NCBI GenBank assembly: GCA_041393965.1 | Contig: JAWKJB010000002.1 | Span: forward strand, 496,001-560,000 | Length of the DNA stretch: 64,000 nt | Origin: Acidimicrobiia bacterium | GTDB taxonomy: Bacteria; Actinomycetota; Acidimicrobiia; Spongiisociales; UBA5794 | Direction of reading: 5' to 3' | Part shown: positions 1 to 6,386 of the stretch, piece after piece | Layout of the letters: each line of letters opens with the position of its first letter | Numbering within the stretch: position 1 is the stretch's first letter | Program-made: the position numbers and the translations under genes | Notes under the pieces: generated by a model | Database searches by the model: none | The model's input: only the letters and a program-made list of their open reading frames with translations | Told to the model about the DNA's origin: nothing

Positions 1-148
1 GGGAGACCTGTAAGGAACCGCTGGCCGTAAGGCCCGCGATAGCAACGATCGCGGCGATGCCGAGGCAGACTCCGAGGGCGGTGAGGGCGCTGCGTTTCGG
101 GCGACGGGCAACGCTGCGCCACGCGTCACGGATCTGATCGCTGGTCAC
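1..148 (-). CDS. ABC transporter permease, MacB/FtsX-like, N-terminal fragment
   Basis: The gene is cut by the left edge of the window, so only about 49 N-terminal residues are visible. Translation from a GTG that overlaps the stop of the upstream ATPase gene (GTGA, 145-148) gives a short basic cytoplasmic stretch (DAWRSVARRPKRSALTALG) and then a hydrophobic segment (GIAAIVAIAGL). This is how MacB-type permeases begin, with one membrane helix followed by an extracytoplasmic domain. It would form the membrane channel used by the ATPase encoded just upstream. The family call rests mainly on the operon context and the N-terminal pattern, because the diagnostic C-terminal FtsX domain is outside the window. 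Confidence 0.7.
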   Translation of the reverse strand, partial: MTSDQIRDAWRSVARRPKRSALTALGVCLGIAAIVAIAGLTASGSLQVS

Positions 149-837
149 TTGCTGGTCCGCATCGGGTTGATGATTTGACCATCGCGCAAGCTGAAGACTC
201 GGTCTGCTCGCTTGGCGACGTCGGGGTCGTGGGTCACGATCACGACTGCGCGGTCGGTGTGATCGGCCTGGGTGAGGATGTTGAGTACGACCTCGGTGTT
301 ATTGCTGTCGAGATTGCCGGTGGGTTCGTCGCACAGCAGTAGCAGTGGGCGGCGGACCACGGCGCGAGCGATCGCCACTCGTTGTTGCTCGCCGCCCGAC
401 AGGGTGCCAGGAAAAGCCGCCAGCCGGTGGCTCATTCCTACGGCTCCGAGCGCATCGGCGGCCGCCGCGCGGTGTCGGCTCTGCGGCGTCCCGTGATATT
501 GGAGGCTGATCATTACGTTCTCGAGGACCGTCAGGTGTGGTATGAGGTGAAACGACTGGAAAACGAATCCGATGCGCTGCGCTCGGAGTGCGGTTAGCCG
601 GCTGTCGGGAAGGTCACGGGTTTTGACACCCGCCAGTGTGTATTCCCCTTCGGTGGGGCGGGCGAGTAGGCCAAGGATGTGGAGCATCGTCGATTTCCCG
701 GATCCGGAGGTTCCGGTCACCGCCACGATCTCTCCCGCTCCGATCGTGATGGTGACCTGGTGGAGGGCCGTGACGTGGTTGGAGAATCTCTGCGTGACGT
801 TCGTGAGGGCGACCAGGTCAGGACGAGGGAGGGTCAT
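145..837 (-). CDS. ABC transporter ATP-binding protein, MacB/LolD type
   Basis: This 230-residue ATPase would power the adjacent permease from the cytoplasmic face of the membrane. Visible motifs are Walker [10 protein letters not shown] (about 42-50), the Q-loop glutamine at 94, the signature LSGGEQQ (146-152), Walker [14 protein letters not shown] (165-177) and the switch histidine in VTHDPD. The sequence matches the MacB/LolD/FtsE subfamily in length and in the GNLD extension after Walker B. I chose the ATG at 835-837; the reading frame runs further upstream but only into the preceding gene. It overlaps the membrane-fusion gene by 20 bp and the permease by 4 bp, so the genes are probably co-translated. 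Confidence 0.9.
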   Translation of the reverse strand: MTLPRPDLVALTNVTQRFSNHVTALHQVTITIGAGEIVAVTGTSGSGKSTMLHILGLLARPTEGEYTLAGVKTRDLPDSRLTALRAQRIGFVFQSFHLIPHLTVLENVMISLQYHGTPQSRHRAAAADALGAVGMSHRLAAFPGTLSGGEQQRVAIARAVVRRPLLLLCDEPTGNLDSNNTEVVLNILTQADHTDRAVVIVTHDPDVAKRADRVFSLRDGQIINPMRTSK

Positions 838-2047
838 CGGTGCTGTCCGCGGTGACGAGTTGCACTTGGTCCCCAACGCGCAATGAGCCGTCGGTCGCTT
901 CCACGACGACGCGGCCCGATACGCTGAGACCGACGTTGACATCGACGGGTCGGCTGTTGTCGCCTTCGACTACGTCGAGCCATGTGTTTCCGGCGCCGTC
1001 GTCGTGAATCGCCGTGATCGGAACCGTCAGTGCCTCCTGCGATGAGACTGCGGTCGTGATACTCAGGGCGCCGGATGACCCGATACGATCCGGCGTGAGC
1101 GGCTGGGTCGGTTCGAGTTGGACGAGCGTCGTGCCGAGGGTCGGTGATGCCCCTTCGTCGTCGGTGGATGAGCCCGGTGGCGACGGTGCTGGGACGGCGA
1201 CCACTTGGGCGGCTGCGACAAAGCCGTCCGAGAACCTGACCTCGGCTGGTTGACCCGAGCGGACGCCCGCGGCTTCGACAGTCGCGATGGTTCCCACGAG
1301 CGTCAAGGCTCCCGAGGATACGACCAACGCGTCGGCATCGACAGTCGAGCCGACTGTCACGCCAACTTCGGTCACGCTGCCCGGGAGCGTGTTGACGAAC
1401 ACGATCTCGCCGAGCGGGACGATGGCGTCGGTGCCCGTCTCGCCTACTTCAGACCCGTCGGCGTCCAGGGGCTGGTAGCCGAGGTCACGGTACAGAGCCG
1501 CGACCGCGCGGGCGGTGGCGCGATCGTAGAAAGCCTCATCCCATACCTCGCCGTAGCCAAGGTCTGCCAACGCCTCGTGAAGCTGTGCGACGTCGGGTCC
1601 GCGGGCGCCAAGTGTCATGGGCCGGTAGGCCGGTACGGGGCCTTCCATTGCGATGATCGGCCGATTGGCCACAGCGAGAAGCACCGTGCCGGCAGCCACG
1701 GGATCTCCTGGGAGGAGCGGAACTTCGGTAGCCACTGCGATTGTGCCCTGCGGAACCGCTGGCGCTCCGATTCTCGTTGTGGTTTCCGGTCGTACCTCGG
1801 CCTGTCCGGTCACGGTTTGGGTGAGCGTTCCCTGCTCAACCGCGACGACGACTCGCGGCTCAGCGAACTGGCTGGATCCACCGCCGTTGTTCGCGATCCC
1901 GCGACCGCCAACAAACCCGGCTAGTCCCCCCAAAACGATCGCGACCGCGACCGCGATCCATCGCATCGGTCGTCCTCGGGGACGGGGACGCTCTTCTGTC
2001 TCCTGATCTCGGAGCAGTCGGAGGTCGTTGTCGGGTGCCGTGCTCAT
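818..2047 (-). CDS. Membrane-fusion/periplasmic adaptor with peptidoglycan-binding domain
   Basis: This is a 409-residue HlyD/MacA-like adaptor. A charged cytoplasmic N-terminus is followed by one membrane helix (about residues 29-50, rich in Ala/Val/Gly). A beta-rich extracytoplasmic region follows, into which a PG_binding_1-like module is inserted (about 140-200; TLGARGPDVAQLHEALADLG is the hallmark repeat). Such adaptors in Gram-positive actinobacteria pair with MacB-type ATPase/permease units and probably tie the complex to the cell wall, since there is no outer-membrane TolC partner. The start overlaps the lipoprotein stop as ATGA (2044-2047). The substrate cannot be told from the sequence. 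Confidence 0.8.
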   Translation of the reverse strand: MSTAPDNDLRLLRDQETEERPRPRGRPMRWIAVAVAIVLGGLAGFVGGRGIANNGGGSSQFAEPRVVVAVEQGTLTQTVTGQAEVRPETTTRIGAPAVPQGTIAVATEVPLLPGDPVAAGTVLLAVANRPIIAMEGPVPAYRPMTLGARGPDVAQLHEALADLGYGEVWDEAFYDRATARAVAALYRDLGYQPLDADGSEVGETGTDAIVPLGEIVFVNTLPGSVTEVGVTVGSTVDADALVVSSGALTLVGTIATVEAAGVRSGQPAEVRFSDGFVAAAQVVAVPAPSPPGSSTDDEGASPTLGTTLVQLEPTQPLTPDRIGSSGALSITTAVSSQEALTVPITAIHDDGAGNTWLDVVEGDNSRPVDVNVGLSVSGRVVVEATDGSLRVGDQVQLVTADSTDDPPSS

Positions 2048-2961
2048 GAGGCGAGGATTGCCGCGACGCGAGCGGAGGCGGAATGCTGCAGCTCAGCGAT
2101 CCCAAGCAACTCGCCTTCATGGTCGTTGATCCAAGACGACGCCGCTGCGACCAGTGCGTCGTCCACAGCCTCATACACACCGCTCGCGGTTTGGCACTCG
2201 GCATCCGTCACCGCCATCGCAACCTCATCCGGGCTTGGCGCGCCTGTCGTCGGCCGCGACCCGAAGCGCTCTTGCGCTAGTTCGACGGCGCCCGACACTG
2301 TCGCCACGTCGAAGCCTGCATCGCGCATGCAGCCGGCGTAGCGGCCTTGCGCCGCCTCGAACTCGGTCGACGCGTACGCGGTTTCACTGAACTGCCGCAG
2401 CCCCTGCGGAAAGTACTCAAATGTGAGGAAATCGGCGACGGAGCCGTACACGGCGATCCTGCCTTGAGCAACACACCCCTCCGAAGCGGCACCAACAACC
2501 GCGCCGTCTGGAAGATTCACCGTGACCTCCACGGCGGTGTCGTCCACCTCCGCCCGCGAATACGCCAGCTGCTGGTCGGGTGTCAGTGTCGCGAGATACG
2601 CCGCGACGGCTGAATCGACGTCCTGGTGGCTGGTGTCGGCGGTGCCGATACGTGTTCCGTACCCATCCTGTTCTGCTTCGCCCCGGTTCATCCGGAACGG
2701 CAAGCCGGCAAGGCTGCGCGTCGGGCGAGGATCGGCTCGCAACAGAGTGTACGGCAGATATCCAAAGCCGGCCGCGGCCATGCACTCTGCGGTCACCTTG
2801 AGTTCGGCGACTACGAACTCCACAGGCGTGTTGTACAACTCGACGAGCGCCTGGCGAGTGGCAGGCTGCACAGGTTCAGCCGCCGCGCCAGACGCGCATG
2901 CCGCCCCCGCCACAGCCACCGCACCCAACAATCCAAACAGTCGGAGTCGGCGATCGTGCAT
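2044..2961 (-). CDS. Putative secreted lipoprotein of the ABC exporter operon
   Basis: I do not recognise this 305-residue protein. From the ATG at 2959-2961 it starts with a basic n-region and a hydrophobic core (RLFGLLGAVAVAGAAC), ending in an imperfect lipobox with Cys22, so a lipid-anchored extracytoplasmic protein is likely. An upstream in-frame ATG at 2988 would put charged residues before the signal peptide and lies in an inverted-repeat arm, so I rejected it. The mature part has scattered cysteines (ECMAAAGF, EGCVAQG, YAGCMRDAGF, DAECQTA) that could form disulfides. It is the first gene of the minus-strand operon with the adaptor, ATPase and permease, so it is probably an accessory or substrate-binding part of that exporter (inference). 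Confidence 0.6.
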   Translation of the reverse strand: MHDRRLRLFGLLGAVAVAGAACASGAAAEPVQPATRQALVELYNTPVEFVVAELKVTAECMAAAGFGYLPYTLLRADPRPTRSLAGLPFRMNRGEAEQDGYGTRIGTADTSHQDVDSAVAAYLATLTPDQQLAYSRAEVDDTAVEVTVNLPDGAVVGAASEGCVAQGRIAVYGSVADFLTFEYFPQGLRQFSETAYASTEFEAAQGRYAGCMRDAGFDVATVSGAVELAQERFGSRPTTGAPSPDEVAMAVTDAECQTASGVYEAVDDALVAAASSWINDHEGELLGIAELQHSASARVAAILAS

Positions 2962-2984
2962 GATCAATCGCTCGCATTCAAAGG

Positions 2985-3050
2985 CCATTGACCGGGGCTG
3001 GCGGCCATGGGAGTGTGAATCGCTGTCAGGCGCCGGGCCCCGGTCAATGG
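2985..3050. repeat. 14-bp perfect inverted repeat with 38-nt loop
   Basis: CCATTGACCGGGGC at 2985-2998 is the exact reverse complement of 3037-3050. It lies between two minus-strand genes, downstream of the I36-like gene stop (3065) and upstream of the lipoprotein start (2961). It could be a transcription terminator or RNA stability hairpin for the I36-like gene. No T-run follows it in the minus direction, so a classical intrinsic terminator is not supported. The 2962-3064 gap holds nothing else I can recognise. Confidence 0.5.
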
Positions 3051-3064
3051 AGTGGACGGATGTG

Positions 3065-3430
3065 TCAGGTGCAGTTCTGAGCGGACGTTCTCACGTAGAA
3101 GTGGTCCGTCTTGTTGTTCTGCGAACCCAAGGTCGACACGTTCGTGTTCGGAGCAAAGTTCCAGATCGTGTCGTCGCCCGGGAACCCGTTATTGACCGCA
3201 CACCAGCGATTCCCCGTGCGGTTCTTGCCCGAAGACACAAGATCGTCGGCCACGTCGACATTGTTCGTTCCAGCAGCCGCTCCCGAGTCGAGCAGCTTCG
3301 GATGCACATAGTTCGTGCCGTCAAACGCACAGAACCGACCTGAATTGCAGTCTGAAGCCAGGGCAGGCGCCGCTGCCCCGACGACCAATAAACCGATCAG
3401 TAGCACGACTGTGGATAATCGTCGCACCAT
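3065..3430 (-). CDS. Small secreted peptidase-inhibitor I36-like protein
   Basis: This is a 121-residue exported protein. A textbook signal peptide (MVRRLSTVVLLIGLLVVG, then AAAPALA) ends at an AxA site near residue 26. The mature part begins SDCNSGRFCAFDGTNY, the Cys-x2-SG-x2-Cys pattern of the peptidase inhibitor I36 (beta/gamma-crystallin-like) family. The remainder is rich in Asn, Gly and Asp, with further cysteines at WCAV and near the end, QNCT. The start is the ATG at 3428-3430, preceded by AAAGGA; the frame runs open further upstream but across a promoter. It is divergent from the HTH gene at 3647 and has its own strong promoter about 130 nt upstream. Inhibitor activity is a family inference only. 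Confidence 0.7.
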   Translation of the reverse strand: MVRRLSTVVLLIGLLVVGAAAPALASDCNSGRFCAFDGTNYVHPKLLDSGAAAGTNNVDVADDLVSSGKNRTGNRWCAVNNGFPGDDTIWNFAPNTNVSTLGSQNNKTDHFYVRTSAQNCT

Positions 3431-3549
3431 GGCGTCCTTTCGTTGAAGTGCCAGCGAACGCTGACGAAATCGGGTTGCATCCCCCTCTCGAATCCAGCGC
3501 CCCTTTGGCGAGGGCGACTTAGATAGTCCTTGGTTGCCGCTTCCGCAAC

Positions 3550-3610
3550 AACCCTTGCGCGCATTATCACCGAACACGCACCAGGTGTCAAGGCCCCTTG
3601 CGCAAGGGTT
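3550..3610. promoter_or_regulatory. Paired operator-like inverted repeat in a divergent promoter
   Basis: The 11-mer AACCCTTGCGC occurs at 3550-3560 and, inverted, at 3600-3610. The second copy is part of a perfect 14-bp palindrome, CCCTTGCGCAAGGG, at 3595-3608. One copy covers the predicted start of the leftward transcript. The other sits between the two -35 boxes, next to the rightward TTGACA. The placement suggests one regulator, plausibly the adjacent HTH protein, controlling both genes. Confidence 0.55.
3563..3591 (-). promoter_or_regulatory. Sigma-70-type promoter of the I36-like gene
   Basis: Read on the minus strand, a perfect TTGACA (3591-3586) is followed after 17 bp by GATAAT (3568-3563). 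This is the best consensus match I found in the window. The predicted start of transcription near 3556 leaves a leader of about 125 nt before the I36-like gene. Confidence 0.7.
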
Positions 3611-3611
3611 C

Positions 3612-3640
3612 TTGACATGTGGGCTTGTCGTGGGCAATCT
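3612..3640 (+). promoter_or_regulatory. Promoter of the HTH gene, probably leaderless
   Basis: A perfect TTGACA (3612-3617) and a weak -10 (CAATCT, 3635-3640) are separated by 17 bp. Only six bases separate the -10 from the ATG at 3647, so the transcript would begin at or next to the start codon. The palindrome at 3595-3608 abuts the -35. Confidence 0.5.
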
Positions 3641-3646
3641 GACCTC

Positions 3647-4033
3647 ATGAGAGGAGAGGTGCCAGATGCCGCTATCAGTGAGCTGCTTGTTGTGCTCGAC
3701 GACTTGGTTGGCGTCGCAGATGCCAATATCGAGAGATCGCGACAGATCACACGACGTATTTGGGTGCTACGGCGGCAGGTTGCATCCGGACGATCGCTTG
3801 TCGACATCGTGCGAAGCGAGCGGCGGCCGCTCATCGTGGAACTGATCACGGAGAACGTCAGCGCTCTCAATCATGTCGGTGCGCGGCTTCGCTGGTCCGA
3901 AGCGACAGCTCTGAAGCAGGAAGGCATCACCGTGGCGGAGATCGCCCGTCTGTTAGGCGTGAGCCGACAGCGGATCTCTGACCTGTTATTGAACCCTCCC
4001 GAATCAGTCGTATCCGGCAGAGTTGCCAAGTAG
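3647..4033 (+). CDS. Small helix-turn-helix DNA-binding protein
   Basis: This 128-residue protein has an alpha-helical N-terminal half (VLDDLVGVADANIERSRQIT) and a C-terminal HTH (EGITVAEIARLLGVSRQRIS, about residues 92-111). The HTH resembles sigma-70 region 4 or Xre/MerR-like recognition helices and is followed by a short tail. I chose the ATG at 3647 because it lies 6 bp after the predicted -10 box; the upstream open frame would run through the promoter. It is transcribed divergently from the I36-like gene across a 216-bp region holding paired operator-like repeats, so autoregulation and control of that gene are plausible. I do not recognise a named family. Confidence 0.6.
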   Translation: MRGEVPDAAISELLVVLDDLVGVADANIERSRQITRRIWVLRRQVASGRSLVDIVRSERRPLIVELITENVSALNHVGARLRWSEATALKQEGITVAEIARLLGVSRQRISDLLLNPPESVVSGRVAK

Positions 4034-4060
4034 CGGTCGGTCAGACAGCGTAGGCGCCGC

Positions 4061-4086
4061 CTGCGTCTAAGTCTGGTTAGACGCAG
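4061..4086. repeat. 10-bp perfect stem-loop downstream of the HTH gene
   Basis: CTGCGTCTAA (4061-4070) and TTAGACGCAG (4077-4086) pair perfectly around a 6-nt loop. The hairpin lies 27 bp after the HTH gene stop and could end that transcript, but no T-run follows. Its arms contain CGTCTAA, which recurs in the direct repeats just downstream. It opens the 420-bp gap 4034-4453, which I judge to hold no protein gene. Confidence 0.5.
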
Positions 4087-4098
4087 TTCAGGTTCGGA

Positions 4099-4161
4099 GT
4101 ACTTCGCCTAACGGGGCGTGGACCGGCTGGTAGAGTCGCCGTTGTACTTCGTCTAACAGGG
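4099..4161 (+). repeat. Two 18-bp direct repeats, 45 bp apart
   Basis: GTACTTCGCCTAACGGGG (4099-4116) and GTACTTCGTCTAACAGGG (4144-4161) differ at two positions. A shorter related core, CTAACGGG, recurs at about 4314-4321. Together with the CGTCTAA arms of the hairpin at 4061 this is a small family of related motifs in a non-coding stretch. The function is unknown; a protein-binding array or the end of a decayed mobile element are both possible. Confidence 0.45.
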
Positions 4162-4220
4162 AGCGTGGGGAATGGCGGCTGGAACCGGCACACCGTCGTT
4201 CGGCCTCGCCCAATGGTCGT

Positions 4221-4367
4221 GTATGAATCTGAAGGTGTCCGCAAGACACGCTCATACCCACCGAAATGCTACGAAGAGCACCGATGGACCCTACGCGCCT
4301 CCAGCCCATGGTAACTAACGGGAAATGGGCTACTGCATGGTGCATCGCTGAGCCACATCGCAGCGAT
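4221..4367. other. Run of three stem-loops in a non-coding stretch
   Basis: A compound hairpin has outer arms GTATGA/TCATAC (4221-4226, 4252-4257) and inner arms GTGTC/GACAC (4235-4239, 4245-4249). It is followed by AGCCCAT/ATGGGCT (4303-4309, 4325-4331) and ATCGCTG/CAGCGAT (4344-4350, 4361-4367). The last ends five bases before the tRNA remnant. The series suggests a structured RNA or a decayed mobile-element end, but each stem is short and chance cannot be excluded. Confidence 0.35.
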
Positions 4368-4371
4368 CGTT

Positions 4372-4421
4372 CTGCCTCGACACGGCAGGGGTCACTGGTT
4401 CAAATCCAGTATCGCCCACCA
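4372..4421 (+). pseudogene. 3' half of a tRNA-Val(GAC)
   Basis: An anticodon arm (CTGCC, loop TCGACAC, GGCAG), variable loop GGGTC, complete T-arm (ACTGG TTCAAAT CCAGT), 3' acceptor strand ATCGCCC and an encoded CCA are present. The matching 5' acceptor strand GGGCGAT and a D-arm are missing upstream. The loop carries C instead of the near-universal U33, so the piece is decayed. The homology starts at the anticodon stem, the usual boundary of tyrosine-integrase attachment sites. It may be the scar of a lost integrated element. Confidence 0.65.
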
Positions 4422-4453
4422 CAACACCGGACGCGTCGCGCGTCACGCCGAGT

Positions 4454-5887
4454 TCAGACGCGGAGGTCGCTCATCAGGTAGTCGATCACCTGTTGTGCCG
4501 AGTACTCGGTCGAGCCATCGGGGGCGAACCGGGCGACGAAGGCAGCATCATCCCCTGAGGTGACGAGCATCTCCTCGGTTCGGCCTGTCGGCGTGACCTG
4601 GGGGAGCCCCACATTGGCGAGCAGTGAGTTGCACAGGCACTTCCGTCCGACCGTGTCAGCAAGCTCTCCACCCTTCTCGAGGTATTCATCGACCGGTTCG
4701 GATGGGCAACGCCACCCGATGGTCCCGTTGGGTCGTTCGTAGGCGTGCCGCAGATAGCCAAGGTCGCAGATTCGGTCTCGTTGCTCGTACAGCACCGGGT
4801 TGGACAAGGTCTGTAAGAGCTCGACAACCTTGAAGGGGAATCCCGTCGGCGACGCCACGGGATCGGTGTACACCTTGACATCGTGCTCCCGAGATTGACG
4901 GATCACCTGGTCTTTGACATCTCGCGTGAACCCGGACTCATTGCAGTAGGCGAACGCGGTCCCGACCTGAACCCCGACAGCACCCGCTTCGATCGCACTC
5001 TTGACCTGATGTGGCTCGGCATAGCCTCCGGCGAGCCAGAAGGGTTTGCCCAGCTCGGCGATCGCATCGAGATCGACTTCGTCCCTTTCGCCGTAGATCG
5101 GTTCCCCGATCTCGTTGAAATCGCCCTTCTTGCGCGGCGGAGCATTGTGTCCTCCGGCGACGGGGAGTTCCACTACGAAGCCATCGACCTCTCCGGATGA
5201 CTTCGTCGCGAGCATCTTGGCGAGGATGTTGGAAGACACGATGGCGAGGAACCGGGGCCGCGGCAGCTTCCCAACGAGGTCTTTCGCGAACTGGGTTGGC
5301 GAGAACCGAACGAACGGGTCGGCCTTCTCGGTGAGGCCCTTCACATCGATCCGCATCTCTACATCGAAACCCTCGGCGAGTTGGTCGAGAATGCCCGGGA
5401 TGGCTTTCGGGATGCCAGCACCCATGAGGATGTAGTCGACCCCGGCAAGCATTGCACCATAGATCGACGGGAGGGTCGGGACCTGGATCTTCTCAAGGAA
5501 GTTCACGCCCACTGGATTGCCATGGCCCTCCTTTGCGAGGAACACCTCCACGAAATTCGCAGCCACCAGGAGCTCGTTGGTTGCCTGAGACGCCTTGTGA
5601 CTGATCATGGGCTTGGTGACAAAGGGCTCGTTGTCACCCTTTCCGCCATCGATGAAGTACTTGTCGATGATCCGTTTCGCCATCTCACGGACGGGGAACG
5701 ATGCGAGGGCTCTCCGCATGTGCCCGTCGGGGTCCCCCATCTGGAGGCGCCGAGCCAAAATGATGTCGAGGGCCGTCCCGGAGACAACACCGAGTTGTCC
5801 CGTACGCGACACAGCGTTGGCGAGTCGCCAATCCGAGACAGCCGCGCCCATGCCACCTTGAATGATGATGGGCAGGCTTGCGGTCAT
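4454..5887 (-). CDS. Nitronate monooxygenase-family FMN enzyme
   Basis: This 477-residue TIM-barrel flavoprotein belongs to the nitronate monooxygenase/2-nitropropane dioxygenase family. It begins LPIIIQGGMGAAVSDWRLANAVSRTGQLG, the family's N-terminal strand and glycine motif. It contains the phosphate-binding region WLAGGYAEPHQVKSAIEAGAVGVQVGTAF and a histidine in VAGGHNAP. It is longer than typical 320-360-residue members, with a cysteine-containing C-terminal extension (DRICDLGYL, WRCPSE, KCLCNSLL). The start is the ATG at 5885-5887; the open frame upstream covers intergenic DNA. It is divergent from the gene at 6062. The family oxidises nitronates, but this long subgroup's substrate is not evident. 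Confidence 0.8.
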   Translation of the reverse strand: MTASLPIIIQGGMGAAVSDWRLANAVSRTGQLGVVSGTALDIILARRLQMGDPDGHMRRALASFPVREMAKRIIDKYFIDGGKGDNEPFVTKPMISHKASQATNELLVAANFVEVFLAKEGHGNPVGVNFLEKIQVPTLPSIYGAMLAGVDYILMGAGIPKAIPGILDQLAEGFDVEMRIDVKGLTEKADPFVRFSPTQFAKDLVGKLPRPRFLAIVSSNILAKMLATKSSGEVDGFVVELPVAGGHNAPPRKKGDFNEIGEPIYGERDEVDLDAIAELGKPFWLAGGYAEPHQVKSAIEAGAVGVQVGTAFAYCNESGFTRDVKDQVIRQSREHDVKVYTDPVASPTGFPFKVVELLQTLSNPVLYEQRDRICDLGYLRHAYERPNGTIGWRCPSEPVDEYLEKGGELADTVGRKCLCNSLLANVGLPQVTPTGRTEEMLVTSGDDAAFVARFAPDGSTEYSAQQVIDYLMSDLRV

Positions 5888-6005
5888 GGCGGCTCTCGAT
5901 TGGTAGACGGACGAAGCGGACCTGTCTGCACGCGACACGCTTCTGACTCGTGCAGGGTATGGCTGGTTTCGGGTTTTGTGTGCCGTGCGAGAAACTTCTG
6001 TTGTT

Positions 6006-6032
6006 CGCCCGATCGGGCGGGACTGGTACACT
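6006..6032 (+). promoter_or_regulatory. Promoter with 14-bp palindrome, divergent region
   Basis: The perfect palindrome CGCCCGATCGGGCG (6006-6019) lies just before a TACACT -10 box (6027-6032). A start near 6039 would precede the AAGGAGG ribosome site at 6048-6054. The palindrome falls in the -35/-10 spacer, an operator position. It could also affect the leftward nitronate monooxygenase gene 120 bp away. Confidence 0.45.
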
Positions 6033-6061
6033 CGGAAGCGGATCCGCAAGGAGGGCTCATC

Positions 6062-6358
6062 GTGGCATTCGAGATTGTCGAGTTCCGTGATCCCGCGCCG
6101 GTTCCCGGCGAACCGATCTCGGACACCATCGAGACGGTGCTCGGCACCTACGACACCGAGGCCGAGGCGATCCAGCACGGTCGACGGGTATGGAAGGAAG
6201 CGCGGGCATCGGGCACCCGGGATGTCAGCTGGTGGATCGTGCGGGCTCCGAATGAGTCCCTCGCGAGATGGATCGCAGACCGGTCGAGTGACCGCGAACA
6301 GATCCTCGATCTGACGACGAACACGCTGCGACCCGTTCCATCACGCTTGTCCGAGTAA
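6062..6358 (+). CDS. Conserved-looking 98-residue protein of unknown function
   Basis: I do not recognise this small protein. It starts at a GTG 7 nt after a perfect AAGGAGG, which fixes the start and argues that it is real. The sequence is acidic and soluble (AFEIVEFRDPAP at the start; GTYDTEAEAIQHGRRVWKEA, a likely helix). It has a Trp-rich middle (DVSWWIVRAPNESLARWIAD) and no signal peptide or membrane segment. It has its own promoter region, and the NfuA-like gene follows after 28 bp, where a separate -10 box sits. Confidence 0.65.
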   Translation: MAFEIVEFRDPAPVPGEPISDTIETVLGTYDTEAEAIQHGRRVWKEARASGTRDVSWWIVRAPNESLARWIADRSSDREQILDLTTNTLRPVPSRLSE

Positions 6359-6373
6359 CCCGCGAGCGGGTTC

Positions 6374-6379
6374 TATCCT
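6374..6379 (+). promoter_or_regulatory. -10 box for a probably leaderless NfuA-like transcript
   Basis: TATCCT ends 7 bp before the ATG at 6387, and no Shine-Dalgarno sequence lies between. The -35 region is poor, so the call is weak. Confidence 0.35.
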
Positions 6380-6386
6380 CGCCCCG

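Noticed and set aside
4112..4145. tRNA-like 5' half (GGCTGGTAGAG, as in a D-loop) that might pair with the 3' half at 4372
   Set aside because: The acceptor strand GGGCGTG pairs over only five bases with ATCGCCC, the anticodon stem is already complete in the 3' piece, and a 226-nt insert at that position does not match known tRNA introns.
4075..4157. Integron attC-like core sites (GTTAGAC, GCCTAAC, GTCTAAC)
   Set aside because: attC sites read RYYYAAC before GTTRRRY. Here the order is reversed and spacing is wrong, and no integron integrase or cassette is near.
4088..4345. 85-codon minus-strand reading frame
   Set aside because: It has no ribosome site, no recognisable motif and a composition unlike neighbouring genes, and it covers the hairpin and repeat stretch. 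It looks like a chance frame.
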